DNA of 64,000 nt from Bacillota bacterium (GCA_023436395.1 JAEZJJ010000036.1:62001-126000), one strand, 5' to 3'; counted from the first letter of the stretch, positions 33,684 to 42,978 are shown. Program-made: numbers and translations. The notes: generated by a model not told the origin, from the letters alone.

Positions 33684-34241
33684 CTAAATTTTAGCTTCTT
33701 CTCTTAGGATTGAATAATATAACCTATCTAAATATATGCCATCTATATAGAGGCAATCTCTAAGTGTTCCCTCATATACAAATCCACATTTCTCTATCAC
33801 TCTTTGAGAAGCTCTATTGCCTTCTCTATGAGAAACTTGTATTTTATGTAAGTTTATTTGATTAAATCCATAACTAATCAATGCTTTAGTTGCTTCAGTC
33901 ACTAACCCTTGCCTTTGGAATTCACTCCCTATAGCATATTCGAATTCCGCAAAGTGATGCTCACTACTAACCATAAAAAAAGCTATTTGCCCAATACAAT
34001 CATCACTTCCCTTTAAGGTAATTGCCCAACGATAATAGTCTTCCTTTTCATACCCTTTTATGTACTGCTCTAAAAGCCCTAAGATTTCCTCCTTAGTTTC
34101 ATAAGCAGGTTCTGCATACATGGACTGAATTTTGGGATCACTTACCCAATACTTTTGCATACTTTGCCAATCCTTATATTCAAATGGCCTTAATAATAAA
34201 CGTTCCGTTTCAATAACCCGGCTTCCACAATGCGTGAGCAT
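33684..34241 (-). CDS. RimJ/RimL-type GNAT N-acetyltransferase
   Basis: The 185-aa protein starts at ATG 34241 behind AAGGAGGGGAAGTAGAG. The N-terminal VIETERLLLRPFEYKDWQSM and the C-terminal VSHREGNRASQRVIEKCGFV (about 138-157) are hallmarks of RimJ/RimL-like acetyltransferases, and EFQRQGLVTEATKALISYGF (about 107-126) is the acetyl-CoA loop. The substrate may be a protein N-terminus or a small amine. Confidence 0.9.
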   Translation of the reverse strand: MLTHCGSRVIETERLLLRPFEYKDWQSMQKYWVSDPKIQSMYAEPAYETKEEILGLLEQYIKGYEKEDYYRWAITLKGSDDCIGQIAFFMVSSEHHFAEFEYAIGSEFQRQGLVTEATKALISYGFNQINLHKIQVSHREGNRASQRVIEKCGFVYEGTLRDCLYIDGIYLDRLYYSILREEAKI

Positions 34242-34328
34242 CTCTACTTCCCCTCCTTTTTACTTATTATACTGCATGTTTTATTCTCCATTATATAAAA
34301 TCAATAATTATCTTTAAAAAATAAAATG

Positions 34329-34381
34329 AAACAGCCATTACTCCATCTTTTGATAAAGGATAGAGTAATGGTTGTTTGTTT
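34329..34381 (-). terminator. Terminator after the Ig-like/stalk protein gene
   Basis: The stem AACAGCCATTACTC/GAGTAATGGTTGTT with GU pairs and a T-run lies about 43 bp past the stop on the minus strand. Confidence 0.65.
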
Positions 34382-34423
34382 TTAGTCCATTATAAGATGC
34401 CTCTTTAAGTAGTTACTACTTTT

Positions 34424-35980
34424 CTATTTAGTCCTAGTAATAGTTGCTTCTTTTAAGTTATTATTCCAATCTACAGTTACACCTTTAGCTTTAAAAGCCT
34501 TAGCAATCTGAGAAATAGGAAGTAAAATACGATTACTCCTTGATACAGCTGTTCCATCCATTACAATGGTTTCGCTACCTACAGTCATAATATTAGAATT
34601 TAACTTCACCTTAATCACATCACCACCATCAATAATGGTTGCAACCTTATTTTTTGCGTCCCATGTAATTTGGTTCTCATTGATACCTAATGCATATGCT
34701 GTTTGGCGAAGAGGCAAATAGGTTCTCTCCTTAATGACAACTGGTGGTGTATCCATTGCATCTTGTGCCACACCATTCTTAGTCCAGTTTCTACTATTCA
34801 GTTTGAATTTAACCACTTGTTGTACTTTATTCTCTATAGAAACATAAATAGTCTTTTCCTCTTTGTTGCCAGCCTTATCTTTGACAATCACTACGTAATT
34901 ACCTGCTTGTGTCACAGGGTAGTTTATAGTGCCGCCACCTGCTGCTATACTTACTATCTTGCCATTAACAGTAAGTTCTGCAATTTGATCATTGTCCTTA
35001 GCTGTAATCACGATAATTGTTGCACTTCCTATTTTATTTTGTGAAAGTACTAGCGTTGGCTTCTCCTTATCATTAATATCATTAATATCCACATAAATAC
35101 TTTCTATGCTTTCCATATCACGATCATCTTTTAACACAACTTTATATGTTCCTGATTTAGTCACTTCATATGTAACTTCTTCTCCTTTAGAAGAAATAGT
35201 GACACTAGTATTGTTTACTGTTAATGATTTAAGCTTATTACTATTAGTAGGTTCTCCCTTGATGATAAGATACCACTTCTTATTCTTATATTCTTTAGTT
35301 ACCTTTAAAGTAGGTTTACTATCATTCATCGTTACTGTGTATTTCTTAGTGGTTTCATTGCCATCATCATCTGTTACAACTACAACATATTCCCCTGATT
35401 TAGTTACTTCATATTCTACAGTATCGCCATCTTCATCAAATGTAATCCGTCTGCCATCTACCGTCACTTTGGTAATATCTCCATTATCAGATGCTTTTAT
35501 CACCAAATAATACCTGCCATTTTTAGTGGTCTGCCACACCTCAACTAATGGGCTTTTTGTATTACTAACTGTCACTTTACGAGAGGTACTTCCAGAGTTT
35601 CCTAACCTATCTTGAAAGCTAATGGTATAAGTCCCACTTGATGAAACCTCATATATATAGGTGCCTGATACGTCATTTCCACTATCTAATGTGGCATACC
35701 TACCATCTACCTGTACATCTTTTATCCCACTAGGATCTGTAAGTGAAATCAATAAATAAGTTTTCCCACTCTTTTCTTCTGTCCATACCCTAGTAACTTC
35801 AGGTGCAGTTCTATCCTTCACATCTATGACCGGAGGCGTTGTAGTACTTGCCCCTGGACTAAGTAGAGCTAATGCTGCATCATTTACGCCACTATATGTC
35901 TTAGCATATACACAAGATAATTGTGATGTAAACACTATACTCGTTACTAGAATACTTGCAACTTTCTTCTTAAATCCCAT
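34424..35980 (-). CDS. Secreted protein with Ig-like repeats and copper-amine-oxidase-like stalk domain
   Basis: The 518-aa protein starts at ATG 35980 behind TTAAAGGAGGAAATAAAG. A signal peptide (residues 5-26, KVASILVTSIVFTSQLSCVY) is followed by four repeats of about 80 residues with the pattern KSGxYxVxxxDxxGN (DRLGNSGSTSRKV, DDDGNETTKKYTV, DDRDMESIESIYV, DKAGNKEEKTIYV), which look like bacterial Ig or cadherin-like modules. The C-terminal 120 residues (PPVVIKERTYLPLRQTAYAL ... NRILLPISQIAKAF) match the copper-amine-oxidase N-terminal-like stalk domain, often found on clostridial cell-surface proteins. The binding target is unknown. Confidence 0.85.
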   Translation of the reverse strand: MGFKKKVASILVTSIVFTSQLSCVYAKTYSGVNDAALALLSPGASTTTPPVIDVKDRTAPEVTRVWTEEKSGKTYLLISLTDPSGIKDVQVDGRYATLDSGNDVSGTYIYEVSSSGTYTISFQDRLGNSGSTSRKVTVSNTKSPLVEVWQTTKNGRYYLVIKASDNGDITKVTVDGRRITFDEDGDTVEYEVTKSGEYVVVVTDDDGNETTKKYTVTMNDSKPTLKVTKEYKNKKWYLIIKGEPTNSNKLKSLTVNNTSVTISSKGEEVTYEVTKSGTYKVVLKDDRDMESIESIYVDINDINDKEKPTLVLSQNKIGSATIIVITAKDNDQIAELTVNGKIVSIAAGGGTINYPVTQAGNYVVIVKDKAGNKEEKTIYVSIENKVQQVVKFKLNSRNWTKNGVAQDAMDTPPVVIKERTYLPLRQTAYALGINENQITWDAKNKVATIIDGGDVIKVKLNSNIMTVGSETIVMDGTAVSRSNRILLPISQIAKAFKAKGVTVDWNNNLKEATITRTK

Positions 35981-36102
35981 CTTTATTTCCTCCTTTAATA
36001 AGCTATGTCACTATTATAAACTTATTTTTCTTTAATTTCATTATTTTATTAATTATTTAATTATTAGTTATCGAAAAATATTTTCACACTAGCACTACAT
36101 AT

Positions 36103-36357
36103 CTAAAACACACCTAGATTTCTTAATGTAAACTTGAGGTCTTCGTGAATGGAACGAATCTGCTGTGCCGTCTGAATGCCATTTAGTCCAGGCATATAGA
36201 TATCTAGGGTGAGATTGTCATCTTTGAGCTCGTCCATCAATGTCTTCCTGCTAGAAAAAGATATGATTTCAAATAATGGATTATAGGCCAAAAGCGCTTT
36301 GGTTAATCCTCCAATGTCCTCCGTAACATCATCACAGATTGCTATTTTAACTAACAT
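36103..36357 (-). pseudogene. Truncated LytTR-type response regulator (receiver fragment)
   Basis: The ORF starts at ATG 36357 behind GAGGGGGAGAGT. MLVKIAICDDVTEDIG begins a receiver domain, with acidic pocket D9-D10 and phosphoacceptor Asp in LDIYMPGLNGIQTA. After about 78 residues the frame runs into RNLGVF and stops, losing the last third of the receiver and the whole DNA-binding domain. No coding sequence continues downstream in other frames, so this is a deletion remnant. It lies 214 bp from the divergent ABC operon. Confidence 0.6.
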
Positions 36358-36498
36358 ACTCTCCCCCTCTCAAAATGAACTTTTCTGATAGCCATATGTT
36401 ACTTAGCTTGATTTTATGCTCTTTAGTATAATTCCTTTTACAGATTACATCAATTTAAAACAAAAATATTATTATTTATTTAAATATATTAATAATTA

Positions 36499-36554
36499 TT
36501 GACATTTTTAATTTTACATTATACCATATGACTATAATTATATTTTTAGTCATA
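36499..36554 (+). promoter_or_regulatory. Promoter and candidate TetR operator of the ABC efflux operon
   Basis: TTGACA (36499-36504), 17 bp, then TACCAT form a plausible promoter. A perfect 8-bp inverted repeat TATGACTA (36527-36534) ... TAGTCATA (36547-36554) overlaps the start region and lies 17 bp before the first ATG. Such palindromes are typical TetR-family operators, and a TetR gene is the last gene of the operon. Binding is inferred. Confidence 0.45.
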
Positions 36555-36571
36555 CAGCAAGGAGGGCTATT

Positions 36572-37270
36572 ATGTTTTTGGAAATTAATGATTTAGTAAA
36601 AACCTATCAAAGCGGTGCTGGGGACTTTAATGCTATGGACCATGTCTCCTTTAATGTTCACCAAGGAGAAATAGCCGTTATCTTAGGACCTTCTGGTTCT
36701 GGCAAATCTACTTTAATGAATATTGTAGGTGGCTTAGAATCTGCTACTTCTGGTAGCCTTAAAGTAGAAGGAAAAGAAATTTCCACTCTTTCACCTAAGG
36801 CTCTTGGGCTCTATAGGAGGGAAACTGTGGGGTTTGTCTTTCAGTTTTATAACCTTATTCCTAATTTAACTGTAAGAGAAAATATAGAAATCTGTGCCCA
36901 TCTTGGTAAATCACCTTTAAATATTGATGAACTCTTAGAGAAAGTAGGGCTTACTGATCAAACCAATAAATTCCCTTCTCAACTTTCTGGTGGGCAACAA
37001 CAACGTGTGGCCATTGCCCGTGCCTTGGTGAAAAATCCAAAGTTACTCCTATGTGATGAACCTACCGGTGCCCTTGATTACAAAACTTCTAAAGAGGTCC
37101 TTTCACTTTTTGAGGAGATTAATCACAATTATCATACTACTCTTCTAATGATTACTCATAATGATGCCTTTAGGGCTCTGTCTCATCGCACCATTCGCAT
37201 TAAAGATGGCAAAATCATTAGTAATGAAATCAATAAAACCAAAAAGTCTGTCGCTGAAATTGATTGGTAA
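36572..37270 (+). CDS. ABC transporter ATP-binding protein (MacB/LolD type)
   Basis: The 232-aa protein starts at ATG 36572 behind AAGGAGGGCTATT. Walker A GPSGSGKST (about 38-46), Q-loop FQFYNLIPNLTV, signature LSGGQQQRVAIARAL (about 139-153), Walker B LLLCDEPTGALD and switch His in ITHND are intact. MacB/LolD-type ATPases pair with FtsX-like permeases, as here: the permease starts 12 bp downstream. It drives efflux or lipoprotein/peptide handling at the membrane. Confidence 0.95.
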   Translation: MFLEINDLVKTYQSGAGDFNAMDHVSFNVHQGEIAVILGPSGSGKSTLMNIVGGLESATSGSLKVEGKEISTLSPKALGLYRRETVGFVFQFYNLIPNLTVRENIEICAHLGKSPLNIDELLEKVGLTDQTNKFPSQLSGGQQQRVAIARALVKNPKLLLCDEPTGALDYKTSKEVLSLFEEINHNYHTTLLMITHNDAFRALSHRTIRIKDGKIISNEINKTKKSVAEIDW

Positions 37271-37282
37271 GGAGGATGAACC

Positions 37283-39535
37283 ATGAATTTTAAAAGAATG
37301 CTTCGTGACTTTAAAGCAAATTACATAAAGAATATTAGCTTTATCCTACTTATTATATTAAGTACTATGATTATCATTGGCTTTAATCGTTCCTCTACGA
37401 GTTATGTTGCAGCAGTAGATCGATTCTACCACAATGCTCATGCTGAGGATGGTCAGTTCACCATAGCAGGCAAATTTTCTGCCAAACAAATCCGTACTCT
37501 AGAAGGTCGGTTTCATTTAACTTTGGAAGAAGTCCCTTTTACGGATATTAAAATAAAAACGCTTCCTAGTGAACCTATCCTTCGCATTTTTTCTACTGAC
37601 CGTAGTATCAATCAAGTTGCACTATTAGCAGGTAATTCTCCTACTTCTTCAGAGCAAATTCTCATAGACTCAAAATTTGCTGAAGCACTTGGTTATCAAA
37701 TTGGAGATTCTATTACTTTATCGGGTAGTTCCTTTGTGATTAGCGGCTATGGTATCTCCCCTGATTATGTCTATACTTTAAAAAACACCAGTGATTTTAT
37801 GAGTATGTCTAATAGCTTTGGGGTAGCCTACTTACCCCCTACAGGTTATGAACGTATTAAACTCAATAGTACCTCTACAACATTATATACATACAAAGAA
37901 AAAGCAAATGCTGAGGATATCAGTGCTTTTAAAAATGAACTCCAGAGAAAATATGCTCTTGTTTCTTTTTTAGAACGAAAAGATAATAGTCGCTTAACAA
38001 CTGTTTATAGTGATGCCAGTGCCCCTAGTCTTATCTCTCTGATTATGGGTGTCCTTCTCCTTTGTATCATCGGCTTTATCATTTCCATCTCTATACGCAA
38101 TACGATTCAAAGCGAAAGTCAAATTATTGGTATTCTCTATGCACAAGGAATAAATGCCCAAGAGCTCCTTGCTTATTATCTCATGTTACCTACCTTTTTG
38201 GTGGTCATTGGCTCTATTATTGGCTACTTCCTAGGTATTGCTATTTCTAGTTATTTACTTATTCTTCAAACAATCCAATATACTGTCCCTAACGTTATTC
38301 TTCTAACTCCTTGGTATCTTGTGGTTATAGGTATTGCCCTTCCTGTTTTCCTCACTTTAAGCATTACCTATGTTTGTGTAAGTAAAGCTTTAGGGCAAAC
38401 ACCCCTCTCTTTACTACGCGGGAGTCATTCAAATATGAAAGTATCTAAGCTAGAGTGCCTCTTCTCCTTTAAAGGCTTTTCTTTCTTTAAACGTTTTCGT
38501 TTTAAATCAATGCTTAGGGAGTTAGGTAGTATTTTGGCTCTCTTTCTAGGTGCAACTCTATCCATGTTTATTCTCTTTACAGGACTCTATATGAAAGATT
38601 CATGTGTGAGCTATATGAATAGCTTGCCAAAGGCTATTCCCTATGAGAATCTCTATACTTTTAAGCAGTCTCAGGATTTATATCAATACAGCAAAGCTGG
38701 GGAACTCACCTCCCTTTATACAGTGAAATTCAATGATAAGGGAACAAATAAGAATCTTTATATCCAGGGGATTCATCCTCAAAGCACTTTCTTTAATATC
38801 CCAGATTTTCAATCCCTTCATAACCATGAGGTACTTATTTCTCCTAGTGTTCATTTTAAATTTGGGGTTAAGGTGGGGGATACACTCTTACTCTATGATG
38901 ATCAGGATAAAAATAAAACCTATGAAGTGATAGTCAAAGGCTTAGCTCCTTATGATTATGGCCTCTACCTATATACTACTCAAGCTAGCTATAATCACAT
39001 CTTAGGCATACATCAAGATAGTTCCAATGCACTCATGACTGATGCCCCTATCACTATTAAAGATACTAAACTCCTTAGTGAAACCAACAAACACAAAATG
39101 GTAGAAGGTATGAAAAATTTCACTACCCTCATCGTGGTTTTTACAAGCATCATTATTGTTGTGGCAAGTATTATTCTTATTGTGGTTATTTACATGCTGA
39201 TGAAGATGATTATTGATAAAAGTAAAATCAACATCTCTATGGTCAAGATCTTTGGTTACTACCCTAATGAAGTCAGTGCCCTCTATCTTAAAGGTAATTA
39301 TTTCTTTTTATTAGCAGGCTATTTACTTGCTCTCCCTGCTAGTTATTATCTTACTAAAACTTTCTTTGACAGTATCTTTGAATCCATGGAGCAATATATT
39401 TTACCTAGCTTAGCTCCTTTTTCTTATATGCTAGGCTTTGCCTTAATGACACTGAGCTATGGTATTACCATAGTACTACTTAAAAATAATCTTAATCAAA
39501 TTAGCCTCACTGAGGCACTTAAAAATAGAGAATAG
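37283..39535 (+). CDS. FtsX-like ABC transporter permease
   Basis: The 750-aa protein starts at ATG 37283 behind AAGGAGGATGAACC. One N-terminal helix (about 15-32), a large extracellular domain (about 35-235), a first FtsX block of three helices (about 248-370), a fourth helix near 415-435, a second extracellular domain and a C-terminal FtsX block (about 618-750) give the duplicated architecture of large MacB-like permeases in Firmicutes. It works with the preceding ATPase and the following membrane-fusion lipoprotein. The substrate is unknown; antimicrobial peptides or macrolides are typical of the family. Confidence 0.9.
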   Translation: MNFKRMLRDFKANYIKNISFILLIILSTMIIIGFNRSSTSYVAAVDRFYHNAHAEDGQFTIAGKFSAKQIRTLEGRFHLTLEEVPFTDIKIKTLPSEPILRIFSTDRSINQVALLAGNSPTSSEQILIDSKFAEALGYQIGDSITLSGSSFVISGYGISPDYVYTLKNTSDFMSMSNSFGVAYLPPTGYERIKLNSTSTTLYTYKEKANAEDISAFKNELQRKYALVSFLERKDNSRLTTVYSDASAPSLISLIMGVLLLCIIGFIISISIRNTIQSESQIIGILYAQGINAQELLAYYLMLPTFLVVIGSIIGYFLGIAISSYLLILQTIQYTVPNVILLTPWYLVVIGIALPVFLTLSITYVCVSKALGQTPLSLLRGSHSNMKVSKLECLFSFKGFSFFKRFRFKSMLRELGSILALFLGATLSMFILFTGLYMKDSCVSYMNSLPKAIPYENLYTFKQSQDLYQYSKAGELTSLYTVKFNDKGTNKNLYIQGIHPQSTFFNIPDFQSLHNHEVLISPSVHFKFGVKVGDTLLLYDDQDKNKTYEVIVKGLAPYDYGLYLYTTQASYNHILGIHQDSSNALMTDAPITIKDTKLLSETNKHKMVEGMKNFTTLIVVFTSIIIVVASIILIVVIYMLMKMIIDKSKINISMVKIFGYYPNEVSALYLKGNYFFLLAGYLLALPASYYLTKTFFDSIFESMEQYILPSLAPFSYMLGFALMTLSYGITIVLLKNNLNQISLTEALKNRE

Positions 39536-39546
39536 GAGGTTTCAAT

Positions 39547-40683
39547 ATGAAACTTAGTCAATTTATATTTTTGACACTTACTAGTACCTTCTTACTTTCA
39601 GGTTGTAGTTCTACTGAACCTGCTGCCACAGAAATCCCCCCTACGCCTAAATCTCTTGTGATTTATGGAGATGTCACTGCCGATGATCCCCAGCTCATTA
39701 GCTTAGACTTTCCTGCCAAGGTCACCTCTGTTCATGTAAAAAATGGAGATTCGCTTCAAAAGGGAGATGTCCTATTTACTATCGATTACTCTGATTATTT
39801 ATTAGCCATTAGTGCCAAAGAAAAAGAACTAGAGATAGCTAAAATTGAGCTTAATTATTTAGAACAAAGCCTCAATCCATTACTTTCAGAGTATGATGCT
39901 ACCTCTAAGCAACTTGCGTTAAAGAAAAAATATCAGGCCAAGGATAGTAATCCCGATTTGATGATTCTAAAAGGACAATTAGAGGTTCTAGAAGAGCAAA
40001 TCACTACAACTAAAAATTTATATACTACAAATGAAGAGCTTTTTGCTAATCACTTCCTCTCCCAAAATGATTTAGAAGCGAGTAAACAAGCTTACCAAAA
40101 ACTGCTTCAAGAAAAAGAGTCACTCATCTCTCAAATCAATAAGCTAGAAGATGCTCTTGCCTTAGAGGTTAACACTTTATCTGATACCCTAAAAAGTCTC
40201 AAATCTCAAATCAGTAATACTGACCAAGAAAAAGCTACTCAGCTTGAAAAGCTTCATGTGCAAATATCAGGCTTAGAAGAAGCCCTCAGTAATATGAAGC
40301 ATAAACTCAATAAATCCTACCTGAAGGACAATACCATTATCGCACCAGATTCTAACCTAGTCGTTTATGATATACCTGTTATGAATGGTACTGATTTAAC
40401 CTGTACTGAGGGTGTACTTGGTAAATTTCTTTCTAAGGATTCCCTCTATATTTTAGCTGATATTCCTGAAGATTCCTTAGGTCTTATAGAACAAGGACAA
40501 ACTGTTTCTATCACCCTAGCAGGTGACAATGATTCATCGCCAAAGCTGACCGGCACTATTTCACAAATTGCAGACTGCGGGATTATTAAATCAGGTGATA
40601 CCGTCATAGAAGCCCGTATTGATGTAGAGAATACCAAGTCTCTTAAAGCAGGACTCTCTGCCGATATTACCATTTCATATTAA
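39547..40683 (+). CDS. HlyD-type periplasmic adaptor lipoprotein
   Basis: The 378-aa protein starts at ATG 39547 behind TAGGAGGTTTCAAT. The lipobox TFLLSGC gives a lipid-anchored Cys20. A biotinyl-lipoyl-like half (VTSVHVKNGDSLQKGDVLFT, about 57-76) precedes a long coiled-coil hairpin (about 95-265) and the second beta half (DSLGLIEQGQTVSITL, about 306-321). This is the membrane-fusion partner for the FtsX-like permease. In Gram-positives such adaptors assist substrate hand-off to the outside of the cell. Confidence 0.9.
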   Translation: MKLSQFIFLTLTSTFLLSGCSSTEPAATEIPPTPKSLVIYGDVTADDPQLISLDFPAKVTSVHVKNGDSLQKGDVLFTIDYSDYLLAISAKEKELEIAKIELNYLEQSLNPLLSEYDATSKQLALKKKYQAKDSNPDLMILKGQLEVLEEQITTTKNLYTTNEELFANHFLSQNDLEASKQAYQKLLQEKESLISQINKLEDALALEVNTLSDTLKSLKSQISNTDQEKATQLEKLHVQISGLEEALSNMKHKLNKSYLKDNTIIAPDSNLVVYDIPVMNGTDLTCTEGVLGKFLSKDSLYILADIPEDSLGLIEQGQTVSITLAGDNDSSPKLTGTISQIADCGIIKSGDTVIEARIDVENTKSLKAGLSADITISY

Positions 40684-40705
40684 GATGAAATTAGGAGGAT
40701 TTTCT

Positions 40706-41803
40706 ATGAAAACAGATAGAAGATATGATTTAGATTGGTTACGAGTAGGGGGAGTCTTTTTAGTTATTTTATTTCATTCCCTTATGATCTTCATCCTAGA
40801 GCCTTGGGCTCTTGTTTATATCAAGGATAGCACTTATATTTATCCCTTTAAAGCAATTAGTAACTTTATTCATCTCTTTAACATGCCACTTTTATTCATC
40901 ATTGCTGGTATGTCTGTGAATCTTTCTCTTAAGTCCCGAACAACTGGTCAATATCTCAAGGATAGATTTCAAAAGCTATTGCTTCCAGCAACCTTTGGGT
41001 GTATTATTCTAAATCCCATAATGACTTACATCTATCAACTTTCTATAAATAATACAACTGGCTTTGGGGAATACATAATTGGTTTTTTCACCAAAAATCC
41101 AGGGGATTTATCTGGCATTGAAGGTTGTTTTACCCCTGCTCATTTATGGTTTCTCATTTTTTTATTTGTCTATTCCCTCTTGAGTTTACCTTTATTTATT
41201 AAGGTGTCTCAGACTAAAAACAATATAGCCAAGAAAAACATAAGTGATCTTTTAGCAAAACCTTTTGTACTTATAGTTACTGTCATCCCTATTCTCCTTG
41301 CAGCTGCTATCAATATTCTTGATGATAAAAATCCTCTTGTTTATTTTGTAATGTTTCTTTTAGGTTATTTTCTCATGACTAGTGACCATTATAGATTAGC
41401 CCTTAATCGTGATAAGTGGGGGTATTTAGCCATCGGAGGTATCTGTTCATTCCTAGGGGTTTATTTTGGTAATCTATTTGAGGAGTGGTCAGGGATGTGG
41501 ATTATGATTCAAATAGCAACTCAAATTGCTAGAATAACAATAGTATTTGCTCTCCTTGGTATGGGTAATTCCTATTTTAATAAGGCTTCAAAGAGTTTAA
41601 AGTTTTTATCTAACTCTTCTTTTACTATTTACATGATTCATTTTTTGATTAATACTGGAGTAGGGTATATAGTCATACAGTGTCCTCTCAATCCTTTATT
41701 AAAGTTTACTACTATTTTAGCTTTAACCCTTATTTTAAGCTTTTTATTTTATATAATCATTAAACCTATTCCTCTATTACGAACAGTATTTGGAATTAAA
41801 TAA
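40706..41803 (+). CDS. Acyltransferase family 3 membrane protein
   Basis: The 365-aa protein starts at ATG 40706 behind TTAGGAGGATTTTCT. About ten membrane helices are seen. The start RYDLDWLRVGGVFLVILFHS (about 4-23) has the catalytic-type Arg and His of acyltransferase 3 (OafA/WecH) proteins, and FSLL-type later helices agree. Such enzymes move acetyl or other acyl groups to sugars, peptidoglycan or lipids at the membrane. It is inside the efflux operon, 22 bp after the adaptor gene, suggesting joint regulation in envelope modification. The acceptor is unknown. Confidence 0.85.
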   Translation: MKTDRRYDLDWLRVGGVFLVILFHSLMIFILEPWALVYIKDSTYIYPFKAISNFIHLFNMPLLFIIAGMSVNLSLKSRTTGQYLKDRFQKLLLPATFGCIILNPIMTYIYQLSINNTTGFGEYIIGFFTKNPGDLSGIEGCFTPAHLWFLIFLFVYSLLSLPLFIKVSQTKNNIAKKNISDLLAKPFVLIVTVIPILLAAAINILDDKNPLVYFVMFLLGYFLMTSDHYRLALNRDKWGYLAIGGICSFLGVYFGNLFEEWSGMWIMIQIATQIARITIVFALLGMGNSYFNKASKSLKFLSNSSFTIYMIHFLINTGVGYIVIQCPLNPLLKFTTILALTLILSFLFYIIIKPIPLLRTVFGIK

Positions 41804-41884
41804 TTTAGCTACTCGCATAGCTTTAGTTTTACATAGTATTATTCAAATCTTAATTTATAGCAAAATGACCAAGGAGGTTTCTAT

Positions 41885-42481
41885 ATGGCAACAGCTTTTT
41901 CAGAAAATGAAATTCAAATTATCCATGAACAACTTAAAGCTTGTGCTAAAGAATGTCTGATTAAATATGGTGTCAAAAAAACGACTGTGGATCAACTAGT
42001 CGCAGGTGCATCTATTTCCAAAGGTGCCTTCTATAAATTTTATGAAAGCAAGGAAATGCTCTTTTTTGAAGCTATTCATGAAATAGAAAGTGATATTTAT
42101 ACCCACGCCACTCGTATTTTGCGCTCTAGAACAGACCTTACACCTTGTGAGCGACTAGAAGAGGCTTTATTCTATGCTTGTCAAGCATTAGAAGCTTCTA
42201 AGTTACTGGATTTTATGGAACATGAATTAGAGTATTTAATCCGAAAACTACCAGCCGATTTTGTTAAGCAGCATCTTGTTGAAGAAGCTTCTTTAATTAA
42301 GCAGATTATTGCTTATTCTGGTATTGAATTTAATCTAGACCCTAATCTCATTCTAGCTATCGTTCATTCCATTATTTATTTATCACCTAAGAGAGCTATG
42401 GTAGGAGAAGAATATTATGAAGCCTCTCTTAAGTTTATTATCAAGGGAGCTTGTGAACAACTTTGTAAAAATGCCATCTAA
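41885..42481 (+). CDS. TetR-family regulator, probable repressor of the ABC efflux operon
   Basis: The 198-aa protein starts at ATG 41885 behind AAGGAGGTTTCTAT. The TetR helix-turn-helix is plain (YGVKKTTVDQLVAGASISKG, AFYKFYESKEMLFFEAIHE; about 25-63), with a C-terminal helical ligand domain. It follows the acyltransferase gene by 81 bp on the same strand. Palindrome TATGACTA-N12-TAGTCATA in front of the operon is a candidate operator. Confidence 0.9.
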   Translation: MATAFSENEIQIIHEQLKACAKECLIKYGVKKTTVDQLVAGASISKGAFYKFYESKEMLFFEAIHEIESDIYTHATRILRSRTDLTPCERLEEALFYACQALEASKLLDFMEHELEYLIRKLPADFVKQHLVEEASLIKQIIAYSGIEFNLDPNLILAIVHSIIYLSPKRAMVGEEYYEASLKFIIKGACEQLCKNAI

Positions 42482-42557
42482 TTCTCATTAAGAGGTATAT
42501 TTTTCATTTTCCTGTTGCATACTCTTAATGTAAATATTTTTCCAAAGGAGTGATTAG

Positions 42558-42668
42558 GTGGCAAAGAATAAAACCAATCAAGCAAAGAAGAAAGCTAAAT
42601 CCAAAGGGGTGCAATCAACCAATATAGAATCATCAGCAGAATTAACTCCTTATAACAAGAAGAAGTAA
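42558..42668 (+). CDS. Very small basic protein (36 aa), hypothetical
   Basis: A GTG start at 42558 follows CCAAAGGAGTGATTAG, a good ribosome binding site. The product is Lys-rich (AKNKTNQAKKKAKSKG) with a polar middle and ends in YNKKK. Size and composition recall small DNA-binding or spore-associated proteins, but I recognise no family. It is 76 bp after the TetR gene and before a hairpin at 42703-42740. Confidence 0.4.
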   Translation: MAKNKTNQAKKKAKSKGVQSTNIESSAELTPYNKKK

Positions 42669-42702
42669 ATGTCTTGGTTGTCTTAGTATACAATTGCACC
42701 CC

Positions 42703-42740
42703 CTTAGAGAGAGTCTCATATTATCTTAGACTCTCTCTAA
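42703..42740. terminator. Inverted repeat after the small basic ORF
   Basis: A perfect 14-bp stem CTTAGAGAGAGTCT/AGACTCTCTCTAAG with an 11-nt loop. No clear T-run follows, so termination is probable rather than certain. Confidence 0.45.
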
Positions 42741-42847
42741 GTTCTGCTCGTTTACATATCATCTCTCCCCTAAAACTTAAATTAACTCTCTTTTATAATG
42801 TAAACCTCAGCAATTCCCTTATCATGTTTGAATTATAAAAACAAAAA

Positions 42848-42955
42848 AGATGTATAATCTAATCTGAACTGCCTCTAATAAGTCATACTTAGAAAGTCTA
42901 ACTTATTGGGCTTTCATCAATTTTGAGTGATTATACATCTTTTTGATTCTTAGTT
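42848..42955. repeat. Long composite inverted-repeat element
   Basis: Outer arms AAAAAGATGTATAATC and GATTATACATCTTTTT (perfect, 16 bp) enclose about 75 nt that contains a second nested stem (AATAAGT/ACTTATT) with an inner ACTT/AAGT hairpin. It lies in the gap before the bioY remnant. It may be a bidirectional terminator, a small mobile palindrome or a regulatory RNA; the sequence alone does not decide. Confidence 0.5.
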
Positions 42956-42978
42956 ATTACATTTCTCTCTATCTTACT

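Noticed and set aside
34703..35510. Plus-strand frames opposite the Ig-like wall protein
   Set aside because: They are open only because of the repeat composition of the real minus-strand gene and have no start signals.
42558..42668. Assignment of the 36-aa ORF to a spore SASP family
   Set aside because: Composition alone is similar; no family motif is visible.
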